Origin: Lasioglossum baleicum
Taxonomy: Eukaryota; Arthropoda; Insecta; Hymenoptera; Halictidae
Direction: 5' to 3'
Assembly: GCF_051020765.1 (NCBI RefSeq)
Contig: NW_027469558.1
Location: forward strand, 1-64,000
DNA: 64,000 nucleotides
In this document: positions 50,340-62,389 of the stretch, piece by piece
How positions within the stretch are numbered: the first letter of the stretch is position 1
Layout: each line of letters opens with the position of its first letter
Made by a program: the position numbers and the translations under genes
The notes under the pieces: generated by a model
Databases searched by the model: none
What the model was told of the DNA's origin: nothing
The model's input: only the letters and a program-made list of their open reading frames with translations

Positions 50340-50898
50340 CGATTTAATTACCCCCTTGTCAGGCGCCAAATGACTCCACTAACTATCCCGCAGTCCATAA
50401 TCACATAACCCAGTCGTTTCATTCTTATTAATCATCGTAAAAAACTACCTCCTTAGCTCGTCGCCTTTCGTCGTTCGACCGATTCCGTTTCTCCTCCATC
50501 ATCGCTCGTCGCGTATTGGCCTTCTTTCTCCTCTCTTATCATCGATACGTCATATCTTCGTGTACCAAACGTCACCGTTCACTCTCTGGCTCCCTTTGAT
50601 CCTCGCTCATCCACCTCACTCACACGTGGTCTCTTCCTTTCCTCACGTTTCCCGACTTGATATCGCCTCTATATCATGTTCCGACTGAAAATAAAATTAG
50701 CATGCATTCGCATTGTGCCAGGGTCGCGGCCGGATAACGAGCTCGTGGTCCACCCCTACGACAGGGTCGCGCAGATTCGTGCACGTCGATGCGTCTTCTA
50801 TCCGCCCGTCTTCCTGAATCGCGTGATCTATCACCGAATCAGCGACAGTGAGATCCTTCATGCCACAAGGACTTCGAGGCGAACTAGCAAGCTCGCCG
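50340..50898 (+). promoter_or_regulatory. CpG-richer block with possible promoter and first exon
   Basis: 50340-50660 is pyrimidine- and CpG-rich, unlike its AT-rich flanks. It leads into a frame open from an ATG at 50676 through 50898, where the sequence CTCGCCG is followed by GTGAGT, an almost ideal splice donor. The 74-residue translation up to the donor is Arg/Val-rich without a recognised domain. A minus-strand frame also crosses the block, so coding sense is uncertain. This is inference from composition and the donor site only. Confidence 0.35.
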
Positions 50899-50989
50899 GT
50901 GAGTCGCACCCTCGCACGTCGATCATTATAGTTTTTGATTTCGTAGATAATCATGATAAATCTTGCAAAGAAATTTAATCAGGATAGTT

Positions 50990-52020
50990 AGAGCACAATC
51001 CAAAAGTTTTACATAACCACCGTCCGTACCCTTATAAAAATATTCTTAAGATTATATTTAGTCAATCCTTGGAAAGAACAGTTTTTTTGTTATATTTCAC
51101 GATTCCAAATTTTCTTGCAAACCAAATTCCTGATTTACTTTTACTATTGGCCGCAAAACGTTATACACGACCGGCACTCATGGTGGACACTATACAGTGT
51201 CAAACGGATGATCTGGCATGAGGAAAACTTGACGCACTGAATGGTTGTTTACTTTACAGTTAGCTTTACTTGTAAGGAGAGTATATTTTTTTATGTTACA
51301 ATATTTCTAAATGTTTACAATTGATTTAAAAAAATGAAAAATTAAAAAATTTAACCTCTTCAGCACTGCCTGTTGACGCTTAGCTGTTCGTGTTCATCTC
51401 TTCCACCCATCGACTATTGTCTACTCTCATACCGAAGTGGTTTAATATTATGTTGTATTATTCACCATATTATTTAAAGATCTCATGGTAATATATCGCT
51501 AAAAACAACACAGAAATTTAGAAACATAACTCTTAAATAAGGATCTTATCAGATTAACAGTCCTTCAAGGATTTAAAAAAGCATATCATCGATTTAAAAA
51601 AGAATTTGATATGAGAGTATGGTAATGCTGTTGATGTTACTAGGTTTGAATGTACGTAGAGTTAATGTAAGACCTGGTTAAAACTTACAACTACATGTTA
51701 AGTTAACGATGACAACATATCTTAACGAAACAAATAATTTTTAGACTTGTTTGTCTTTTCCAATAATATACAGGGCGAGGAAATTGAGATTAGTAAATAA
51801 GAAAATTCAATAAATGAATCCATATTGTCGGATAAGTCAAGATTGAGCAACTTGCTGTATAGATTGTTTATTTGCTATTAGGACCATAATTTATTTGCAG
51901 AAATATAGTATTTTTCAACTCTTAGATCTCAACAATTTGTAAATATTTTGAATTCATTTTGTGAATTGTATATAAGTTATTAGAATATACAGTTTGTTAA
52001 AACAGAAAAGATATTGATTT
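50990..52020. other. AT-rich spacer
   Basis: No gene, RNA or repeat terminus recognised. Confidence 0.55.
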
Positions 52021-52022
52021 TA

Positions 52023-53408
52023 GGCAGTTCTATGAAAACACAGGTCTGACAACTATACTACATCAAAAGGTGAGTACCGGTGTACTTTCCCTAAAAGTAT
52101 ATATAACGTGGACAAGATGCCACACTAAAAGTTTTAAAAAAAAGATCCAAAAAAGCGCATAATTTTGTATTTAATTTTTTCTAGGCATTCTGTGGTTATA
52201 ATAACAAGTGAATGTCCGCCTCATAAAATCCATGACTGGCTTTTGTTAGATTTCTGGTCGTATGGCAAACTATTCTTTGAGGATATGAGTTTTTAATTGC
52301 TTAATAACTTTAGAGTTTAATTTAGTAAATTTTTGTTTAATCGAAGTCTACAACGTCTCAACAGATATTAAATGCGTTTATTACCAAATCTATGCAAAAG
52401 CTAATCAATACCTTCAATATCAGGATAATATTTTCCAATTTCTGAACGTGCATGAGATCATTAATCTATTGAAAAATAAATTTTTTTAAAGCATAAGTCT
52501 GCAGAAGCCGCAAGGTAGTTGAATAAAACATTGAAATAGTAATCAAAGTATGTAATTTTATTTATAAATACAAATTTTCTTACTCCCTAATGGCGAAAAG
52601 GACCTTGTACCATTATAGACACTATGGCATAGTTAATTGTGGGAAATATATTCATCGATTTGAGTCCTGTTAATATGGATATGCAAAACTTTACCATTAA
52701 AATAGAAAAATCTAAATAGACTCTCATCTAAAGATATTATCTGCCACATGTTCTTGTCGGATTAATAAAATAATTCTTTGGTTTTTCCTATCCTACTAAA
52801 TATATTGTTGTTTATTGGAGAATTCTCTTTTCTTATTCGCTTGCTAAGAGATTATTGTCATTAAGTTTCTGTATAAAAGTAGAATAAGAAACCTTTTTTT
52901 TCATTTTATTAGAAATCTCATCGATAGTTTTATCAAAGCACTTTATTAATTTGATTTTCAATTCTTAAAATAACATATATCACTTTCATCTCCGGTGTTC
53001 TGTACTTCTCATTTTCCTTTTCATTTTTTTATTTGTTTAATTGTATTTTATTACATTGTACGATAATTTTGAATTGATAATAACGCTACTCTGGAATATT
53101 TTTATATCATGAGCAATTTTTAACTGTGTGACTTTTTGTTCGCAAAGAAAAATTATCGATGTCCCGCGCTTTGGGGTTTATTTCAAAAGGAATTTCACAA
53201 AAATTTTGAAATTTTTCAATACAAATCATTTTTGTGGAAAACTAAAATGTTCATTTTTAGCATTTAGAAGAATTACGCGCTTTTCAAAACACTTTCATTG
53301 AAAAAGTTTAAAATATATTATTCAATCTTTTTAAAGAAAAGTACACCGGTAGACGCATTTATTATATGCATTGGTTTTTATATAGTCCCGTTCTTTCATA
53401 GAACTGCC
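52023..53408 (-). mobile_element. second Tc1 transposon, with 15-bp perfect termini
   Basis: Starts GGCAGTTCTATGAAA after TA (52021-52022) and ends with its exact reverse complement before TA (53409-53410). A second inverted block lies inside each end: TACCGGTGTACTTT at 52075-52088 and its complement at about 53339-53351. Paired binding sites in each terminus are a feature of IR/DR-type Tc1 elements. The length of 1386 bp is normal for an autonomous copy. Transposase traces are on the minus strand. Confidence 0.85.
52300..52935 (-). pseudogene. Tc1-like transposase remnant
   Basis: Between stops on the minus strand, SLDESLFRF (about 52700-52735) matches the first catalytic block of Tc1 transposases (SDESxF). 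It is followed in another frame by PTINYAIVSIMVQGP and then VRKFVFINKITYFDYYFNVL, which correspond to the PTxKxGGGSVMVWG and GxLxFIDGxMxxxxYxxIL segments. The later QQDNDPKH and NPIEH blocks are not recognisable. The N-terminal DNA-binding part is AT-rich debris. No functional product is possible. Confidence 0.65.
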
Positions 53409-53410
53409 TA

Positions 53411-53875
53411 AAAACAATATCTATTCTTCTTTTTAAATAATCTGTAAATATATAAAGTAAACATTTATCTTAACAGTCTGTTAAAGCAAACTAAACCTAA
53501 TGATTTGGAATGACTAATGGATTTTTAATGAAAAAATGCTTAATTTTATTAAGAGTCCGCTATGATTATTGTAAATCAAAAAGTAAATAGGTATTTAAGA
53601 GAAAATTGTTAGTTTCAAGTTTATAGAACGTTTAGCTATATTAAAACGTGATAAATGTTTCATAAACAATAATAAAACGCAAAACTATTTCAACCATTAA
53701 CATTAATCAAAACAATAAGCAATTTTTGTAATACCGTCAAATCAATCAAAAAATGTTATATTAAATCAAAAACAATCAAATTTTAAGTAAATAAAATTTA
53801 ATAGTCACTTTAATTTAGAACAATTAGTCTATTTAAGATCTTTTAAATCTTTTTTTCATACGTTTATCGAAGAAA
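53411..53875. other. AT-rich spacer
   Basis: No gene or repeat recognised between the Tc1 element and the pseudogene that follows. Confidence 0.5.
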
Positions 53876-53879
53876 ATAA

Positions 53880-55372
53880 GTTTACCTATTCATTTTGAAA
53901 TACGAAAGGAGCCTTTCTATGGAAATCTATTCTAGATTGATTATATTGTTTCTTAAGCTCGACTTTGTACCTTTCTTTTTCAATGATTCTCTTTTCATCG
54001 GAATTTTCCACAGCGCGATCCTCCATAAATTTCTTTGCTCGTTTCTCCGGTTTCTTACGTTATAGAGCCGTTTCTTCTTTCTTTGAAAGTCGAGTCTTAT
54101 TTATTTTTGGTGCTCTAAGGTTTTGTGCGTTATCATATTTATAAACTTATGTATGTTTTCATTTCTCTGCAGTATCTATCAACTGAATCATCTATGAATT
54201 TTTCTGGATTTTCTATATACTTTTTCGGACAAAGCATGTCGTTTCAGTCGTGATCCAAGTAGTCTGGGCAAGTACTTTCATCAAAATATTATTCAATATC
54301 TTCATCTAGTAATTCTTCATCAGAATCCATATTGGTAAAATCAAATATTTTATCTTCAAATACGTGTCAACTTTTTACATATCGTCACTATTACCAGCTT
54401 CGATTTGTTATGTTCATTTCACTTTAAATCTTTTATTATTCTCCACTTATGCCTCAATCTTTCCAATCCTATCAAGTGTTCGTATGTTATCTTTCTCTTT
54501 CATTAAAAGCTCTAGACCTTTTTACATAATCAGTCAACCTTTCCTTATGATCTTAATAGTTTGGTTCTTTTTTCTCATAATCTTCATTTTTCAGCATCAC
54601 TTATGTCTCTTATCTGTTTAAGAAAATATTATTGGATTACTTAATTTCATAAATTCTGTAAATTTCATTTTAACCTATTTACGATCAATAAAATCACCTT
54701 CATCATCTTCATTGTATTTAATAACAGCCAAAGTATTCGATAATTCTAGCATATATCCATCAATACATTCCGATCTAAGATATGCATACGACAAAAATTC
54801 CAGCACTCTGTGAACGAGAACTCAAAGGTTTAGTGACTTCTACTCGCTTAAACATCTTTGCACAAAGTCCAATTAGTGCATAGTAATCTTTTGACCTGAA
54901 TATTCTGGTACCAAATCTACCACCTGGATTTAGAAAAATACGAACTGTACATAATGAATAGACTACATGGACATTCTGATTAAAGGAATCATTCTTCCAA
55001 GATGTACTCACGTTAGATGCAACATCGTGTAGTACAACATCAGCTGGTTTGCCATCTAATTCTCCATTAAGTTTCTTCCAACACTCTGGTGAGGTGATAC
55101 CATATGCATGTGTATCAACCTCTCCGACGTGCTTCATCAAATCAGAATCCACCCCAATCACTTTATGAGGCCGAGGCTCCTCTTCTCCTGCTATCTGCAA
55201 CCATTCACCTGATACTGCATTCAAATCTATAAGTACATGAGCATCTCGTAGGAAGCGGTATTTACGATTAAATTTTAGTAATTTAAAAGCTGAACGTGCT
55301 CTATAACCATCCTCGTTGACTAATATATAGTACTTTGCTATGCGTTGTTTTGCAGCTGTTTTGTAATTTTAA
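53880..55372 (-). pseudogene. FTSJ3/Spb1-type rRNA 2'-O-methyltransferase pseudogene
   Basis: The frame is open from about 55372 to 54775. It reads KYYILVNEDGYRARSAFKLL, a short linker, HVLIDLNAVSGEWLQIAGE, IGVDSDL, ADVVLHDVASNVSTSW, FGTRIFRSKDY and SAGIFVVC. This follows the N-terminal FtsJ methyltransferase domain of nucleolar FTSJ3/Spb1, which modifies pre-rRNA. The AdoMet loop CAAPGGW is NAVSGEW, the DGAPNV motif is DVASNV, and the catalytic Lys before the VFRS motif is Arg, so activity is not expected. Below 54775, broken frames with acidic and Lys-rich text continue to about 53880 and may be the rest of the gene. No introns interrupt the domain, which suggests a retro-copy. Confidence 0.7.
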
Positions 55373-56135
55373 CATTAAACGGATATTTTTTAAAGAAATA
55401 TAAACGAAATTTCGAGAGGAGATAAAAAATATAAATCTGAACCAAATAAATGAAAATAAATGAAAATTAATAAAAGAATGTTGTCATTTGTTTAGTACGT
55501 ATAAGTATCATTATTCGTGAATATGCGTAAAGTAGATGGACAGATAATTTTTATTAACTAGTGAAAATACAAAAATTTGTGTATATTATTTAATAAAATA
55601 CATAAATGAAGACTGCTTATTTAATGTAGAAAGTTGGTTGTTAATGATCAAAACATCTATATATTTTATATTTGTTTTGGTAGTGAGTAGTAAATATCTT
55701 GATTCGAAAAAGAGAAAATGAAATATAATGATGTTTTAATTATTATGAGAAAAGTATTTTTATACATTATATATATGATATATTCATCATTGAGCAAGTG
55801 ATTTTTTCTTCGTGAAATAGAAATTGTGGCACATTCGGTTTAAAAGTTATTTCCTAAACGTGAAAATAACCGCGGAAACATTGTGTCAGATTGGTTAATT
55901 TAAAAAATCATGACACATATGGAAGTGGAGTATTAAAGCATTTTAATGAACATTGAATGACAATTGATAAATATAAAATCATATATAGCAATAAATATTT
56001 ATTAAAGTGTATATCATTTTAATTCGAATTCCGCATTGTACGTTTATATTATACCTATCACAACATTAGCAGCCGTCATTTATTAGCAGAACGAATTTCA
56101 AGAATTCCATGAATAATCTAACATTTTTTATTTTA
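55373..56135. other. AT-rich spacer between two coding relics
   Basis: No gene, RNA or repeat terminus recognised. Confidence 0.5.
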
Positions 56136-56139
56136 AATC

Positions 56140-56745
56140 TTATCTCCTGCAATGACGTTCAAGTATTGCTTGCATATTGTATATATACTACTAGACTGTG
56201 GATCTGTCCATACAAATTCTGGTTCATCTAAAATATTTGAAACTAGGTTCAGAACAAATCACATTATCTCAAGATTGACATTACTTCTTACGTGTGTAGC
56301 CTTTCCCTCTTTCTCGAACTGATTTGCCATATCACTTATCTCTTTAATGGTGTAATCAACGAAGTTTTCAAAATATTTGGTTTAGTTCTCTCTGCATTGC
56401 TGCAGAGATCACCATCTTTGCCTAACAGTTCTCGCTGATAACAGATGAATGATCTAACAATCCATATTGAAAATACTCTGTCTCGATATCTATTTAACTT
56501 GTCAAGAAACTTTACTGTTGTTTGTTATTTGAGTCAGAGACGCTGCACGATGCATGCAAACACTCACCAAGGAGAATGACGATGTCACTTACTGCATCCA
56601 CCCTCCTTAAATTTGTATTGAGGCCTTTAGATCGAAAACATCAGCAAGATAGTAAGCTGTTAGACGAAATAAAGGAACATCTGACATAATGATAGCCTTT
56701 GGACTATAAACTGGTTTAATATTTAGTTTGCATGTGTCTTTTGAA
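56140..56745 (-). pseudogene. decayed protein-coding copy, unidentified
   Basis: On the minus strand several frames link into one coding-like succession with only small shifts. SDVPLFRLTAYYLADVFDLK is at about 56620-56680. RRVDAVSDIVILLGECLHAS follows at 56540-56610, then KFLDKLNRYRDRVFSIWIVR and CYQRELLGKDGDLCSNAE at 56380-56515, and finally DEPEFVWTDPQSSSIY at about 56180-56230. The residue mix is that of a normal cellular protein, mostly helical. Frame shifts and stops show a pseudogene, and the absence of introns suggests a retro-copy. I could not name the parent. It is on the same strand as, and close to, the FTSJ3-type pseudogene. Confidence 0.5.
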
Positions 56746-56756
56746 GCTCTCAGCCC

Positions 56757-57738
56757 TACCTGTCGCGTCACGATCAAGCTCTCGTAATTCCGACGGGTTG
56801 TAAGGTCGTTTCGCGACTACGATACTTGTTGCCCGCCAAATTAATCTTGCGCAACTGTTTCAATTTGCCTGTGATATCTTCGTGATTATGTGAGACAAGA
56901 ATAGGCACGTTAGAAGAAAACTAACTTTCCCCAATACTCTTCGACGTTTTAAAGGAGGCTTTGTTCACTTTTTGACGTATCGAAGATTTTGATCTGTACT
57001 CTTCGACGCTTCAAAGTATTGTATTCTTCCTATCGCCTGGAAGGAAGTTTTTACTACTCTTCGACGTTTCGGAGATTTCGATCTTCCGTACCGGTTCGAG
57101 GAAGCTTTTATTCTTTCTCCATGTTTTCCCAAGATGCGTCTAGAAAAACCGTGGAGTTATCCAAACAAGGGAAAACGTTATGATTGGCCTTTTTCGACCA
57201 GGGGCCAGATCTCTTGGCCCTCGTATCGGTCGTGTGGAAAAGCCCTCCTACACGAGGAGGGTGGTAGAGACAGCCCCCTCCTCCTAGGTAAGGCGTACTA
57301 TTAAATCTTACGAGGTCACCCGAGCGCGGTATCCGTAGAAATTGCCGTTTGGGATCACTCGATAATAATGGCTTCGCGCTAGGGCCTGGGAACGTCCAGG
57401 AGTGTAAAGCACGTGGAACCATTATCAGCCAAGTCCCCAGCGCCAGAGCCTAATTTCCGTAAATTAGGGTTTAAGCTTTCCGTGTTTCGGACCACGAGAA
57501 GTTTTAGAAAATAAGTAATAGAAACCTTTTCGAAGGAAACAATTCACTGGAAATACCGAGACCGATTCTCAAGTGGCACGAAGTGCTGGGCTGGTGGAAA
57601 AGAGCACCGTTATCTTCCAGCTCACCTAGTTCCTTGACGGAACACTACCCTTACTTGTTTTTAGTTACTATACCCTATGTGTCTGTATTTAATTGGAATA
57701 AATATATTCTTTGTCTGTTATTTTCATCTTTTGCCATT
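56757..57738. repeat. GC-rich LTR-like island
   Basis: A sharply delimited block about 980 bp long, much richer in GC than its surroundings. It begins TGTCGCGTCACGATC and ends near TTTTGCCA, with GGAATAAATATATTC shortly before the end (polyadenylation-like). It has no conserved frame; open pieces on both strands are short. Blocks starting ACTCTTCGACG recur at about 56936, 56998 and 57056. These features suit a solitary LTR of a Ty3/gypsy or BEL element, but no target duplication was seen. Confidence 0.4.
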
Positions 57739-60700
57739 TAAGGGTACGAGTCCTTTATTAAAAAAATATAGGTAAGGATATACAAAAAATAAAAAATATT
57801 TTTAAAGAAATATGAAGCAGAAAATCACTTTAAAATGATGTTTTAAATAATATAATATATGTTTACTACACATTATGTTTTAATCAACTCCTCCTTTGTT
57901 ATAGAAAGTGTTACGTTCATTGGTGGATTAACCATCATCGTGATTTAGTCTTTCAATCAAAATTTCAGTGCTACTTCAATTTTTATAATGTAATTTCTAA
58001 GTGTATATATACTCTCACTAAGTATTTTTAATTTTCATGATTCGTTTCGTATTCTTCTCACAGTACTTTTTATTATTCTGTTTTCCCCATGTTAGATAAA
58101 GGAAAACTATTTTTTCGCTTCCGTTTATCAAAATCAACAGAAAAAAGTTTCCTGAAAATTTCTTATTTTTAGATATTTCTTATTCACAAAAAAATTTTCT
58201 CAATTTAAATTATTAAATTTTTAAACAAATCATTGAAACATAACTAATACCATTGCTTTTTGTCAAAATTATATTATAAATTACATTTTTCTATATACTG
58301 TGCCAATTTTATAATATGAGTAAAAAATTAAAAAATTGAAATTTTAGTATCTACTAGAAATAAAATTAGACGTAAAAGGCAAAAATATGTACAAAACATA
58401 CCAAATAGTTATAATAAATAGGTTGATGTTCTTATTAATTATTCTATCCTTATTAAGTACAGTTTGTTATTTTTATCATATATTTAGTTTAAATTGGTTT
58501 ATTATGGTGAGAGTAATCAAAATAAATCTCGTAAAACATAAAATTTGAATATCCATTTTAGTTTATAAAAGAGGAGAGATAATTATTTTAATAAAACGAA
58601 AAGATGCACAATATATCATGAATATTGTACACGTGTCATTAATATGAAATGCAGAATAATGAACCAGTATCTGAAAAATAGATTTAAAATCTTACAAGAA
58701 TATAGGAATAAAACTATTGATTTATTTTATGTTATGAAGAACAAAGTTGTTATTCTGCTTGGGCCAAGAAAATAAACATCTTGGTGCTAGTTGAATTATA
58801 AGTTTTGCAGGTTCCCTTCTGTAACTTTTTAAAAATTGTTCAGTAATGTTTGATACACATTGTATTGTTGATTTTAATAAATATTCTACTAATGTGGTTT
58901 TCAATTTTCACATATTGCCGATTTTTAGTAAGTCATTAAAATTTTTTAATTTTTTATTCTAGACATATTATTTCTGAAAAATAAATGCCAATCTTATTAT
59001 CGTACATGAGGTATATCAATCCAAAATTGATAACAAATACAAATTTATATCGTGCAGTTGTAGGACGGATATAATAACTTGGTTGTTTACATGTTATAAA
59101 AATTATATATAATTTATTATCAAGTGTAAGAAATTCTACTACTCCTACTTCATTTTGTTAATTTTCATAAAATAATAATAGTAATTTTAATAATAAATTG
59201 CTCAAAAGCTGTTATATTTTAATAAAGATATTTTATGTTAACCATTAATTTAAACATTATAATATATAAGAATAAATATTTTTCTGCAGTTATGATAAAC
59301 CTAATAATGGAAAATCTTATTCGCAATTTGATTTTACACTGTATGTAACTATAATATAGGATGAAGCATAATTATGATATTGCATTTCAACCATTCTTAA
59401 AATTATATTATATTCAGAATATATTACAAATTTATTCGTAAAAACATTACACTATTTTGTTTTATAAAGTGGTAAAATAGCTCTTGGTTGCTTAATATTA
59501 TCCATGCATATAGATATATACATCAAAATATTACAAAAATCATACACATCACAATAAACTATTTGGATGTAGATTTATAACTCATATATTTATGAAATAA
59601 CATTTTCAATCACAAATATCGATTCTTTTGCTTCAGATCGTTCACAGGATGTTTCCTAAAACACGGCGAATCCAGAAAAAAATCTTTCGAGTGCAAAGGA
59701 TTTGAGAGATGGACAAAGAATTGATATAATGTAAACAATTTTTTTTTCATGTAAGATAGTTTATTCGTCTCTGGTTCTTTTTAGTAATCCAATTTTAATA
59801 GTCCGAAAAAATAACTACAAGGTTTGCAGTTCGTTTTAATTAATTATCTGGTGAGAAACTAAATTATCCAAACCATGTTCTTTAATAGGAAAGATAATTT
59901 GGAAATCTCATGCTATAGAATAAACAATCTTGGAAAATTGTTGATAGAAAGTGATATACAATGTATACCAATTTTATGTGCAACAATACACATAACTATT
60001 GTCAAAGTTTTTTTATGCTGAATAGAGCCTTTAAAGTATTTTGCTGTTTATTAAAATCAGTCTCTATTTTTTTATTTCACCTTCCATTTGTCTCGATGAA
60101 AACAAATTACATGCACAGAAATGGTATTCTGAATAATTTTGTCTAAATTAACATGTCAAGCTGGCGCTTGTAATTGTACTTTATGTCATGGGCGATTATC
60201 GTATTCAGACTCTCAAGGCTTTTGAAAATGTGTAACGGGCCGAATTGAAAAGCATGGAGGGCGGCCGGTCGCCTAATTCTGGTATAAATTGTAAAAAGTT
60301 ATAATATAATTTTAAATATAAAAAACATATCAAAGTCTCTTTTTAACATAAAACTTTTTTCATGGCTTTATTTATGCTGCGATGCCTATGAAATATTTTC
60401 CTCCTGCAAATATATAAAATTCCGTTCAGTAAGTAATCTTTTGATAAAACATTTTATAGTTTTAGTCTAAAAAATCCTGGTCCTATAAAGAGCTACACAC
60501 CATCAAATATTGTGATAAATTGCGAATTTTAACACAATTTGCAATCACATTCAACTCATTCAATTTAAAACAATATCATTATTTTAAAACTAAAATCTAT
60601 ATTCAGTTTTATGAACATAAAATTGTTCAATAAAATAACCCAAATTTATAAAATACACCCTCCTTATCTGTTTAATGCAGCATGTTAATATTAGAAACAT

Positions 60701-62215
60701 AAATATATTTCAAAATAAATCCTTATAGTTACTATGACAAATAAGTAAACGTGGCTATTCTAATGTAAAAAAAGTCAACATAGTTTATATTTTTGCAGCC
60801 AAATAAGAAATATTTCCATACTACATGTCAAGATCTATCCCAATTTTTTTACCACAAAAAGCTACAAAAAATATATTATAGAATAAATATAAATTGAGAA
60901 ACCAATAATTTATTTCATAACTTTAAATTTCTTCCTCATACGAAGATTCTTGCTTCTACTAAGATTTCTGTAGATTATAGTACTGTCAGAAAGACGAACA
61001 TTAATCTATAGCATATTTTCTAGTTATTTTTTATGTTTGCTATCACACCATCATTTTAGTCGAAGTTAACATCACCCCTAAAAACTGCTATAGATGTATA
61101 AACAGTATCGTAGAAGTTTACATGCTTTATTAATTTTAGCATACGTCCATTATGCACTAAGCGGAAGATGTCTCCATTCGTCTAATCAACGATAGAAAGT
61201 CGTTGTTATATCGTTTATTTTTACTCGAGTATAGATATGGTAGTGAAAAATTTCTGATTTTGAATGACTAGCTGTTATGTTTATTCTTTCGAATGGAAAA
61301 AATGTACTCTTAGATTTAGTCCAAAACCGGCTCATTATAACAATATTATTTGACATTGCTGTATCATAATGCACCCAATATCACTTTGTATAGAAGAAAA
61401 TAAGAAGCCATAATAAGATCAGAGTTGAAAATTGTGTAAGTAAAAGGTTTTTTCCATAATCTAAAGTACAGCTTTAATAGTATTACACGGCATAATTGTA
61501 CAATAAGCCATCTTATAACGAAGTGCAAACATCTATACAAGACGGTAAGAGTGGCAAACTTTTTTTGGCTTAATTTGTATTCTTTTAGCTCATTTATTTT
61601 ATATTTTCATAATAACTGAATTTTGTCACAGTCTCTTATAACATTTTACCAACTTATCGCACTATAGAAAACATTAATGTAGTACGTTTTCAAATACTTC
61701 AGGCTTTAATATTTTAAAATACTATATTCACACATTAAATTGTAGAAAATAAGATTATGTTAGCCTGGGAATTATTGTATAGAATGCATATTGCTTTACA
61801 AATTTACACTTCTCATGTTACAAAGCTTAATTCAATACTATAAATCTTATTCGATATCGTCTCAAATGTAGCTAGTCTATAAAAACTAAAAAGTAATATA
61901 TATCTTTCATTTTTCTTAATATTTTCATGTAATTTACCCATAAACCCTTTTATTTTACAAATCTCCATGTAATTCTTTTTGAAATTTTTACCTCTCCCCT
62001 CCCAGAGGCAAGGAAAATAAAAATATCTTACCGCTATGTCAATAAAAATCTTGTGTGATATACCAGATCCTACCAAAGCAGTCATTTCAGCATTAGACAT
62101 GCTAGAGCTAGTTTTAAAAATTCACGTGAAGCTGCTAATACTATTTTTACGAGTACACTTACCAATGCTGTTCAGTAACACAATAATGATTTTATGAAAG
62201 AAAGAGAATGTTCCT
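57739..62215. other. AT-rich stretch without a recognised gene
   Basis: Very AT-rich throughout. A small GC-rich patch at 60225-60290 (GGGCGGCCGGTCGCC) is the only compositional feature and remains unexplained. Open frames are short and low-complexity. Confidence 0.55.
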
Positions 62216-62389
62216 ATGCGTATATTTGCCAGTGGATGTGGCCACACACAAGTTCGTAAATTTGGTGTTCGTAAGGAATGGTGGCCACAAAAGATTTCTG
62301 CTACTTTATGGCAGGATCTTGGGAATATCAGTGAAGAAGCTAAGGAACGTAATATTGATGTTATGGAACTTGTCCTTGGTCATTTTCAG
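62216..62389 (+). other. candidate coding exon ending at a splice donor, unidentified
   Basis: An in-frame stop at 62195 is followed by an ATG at 62216 and 58 codons of well-mixed composition: GHTQVRKFGVRKEWWPQKIS, then SEEAKERNIDVMELVLGHFQ. At 62389 the frame meets CAG followed by GTAAGC, a consensus donor. Beyond it the frame continues into unconvincing text. The paired Trp and the helical acidic segment look like real protein. I recognise no family. It could equally be an exon of a gene extending right or a pseudo-exon. Confidence 0.4.

Noticed and set aside
61813..62100. 95-codon minus-strand ORF
   Set aside because: Lys/Phe/Ile-rich, no motif, and no transcription context visible.
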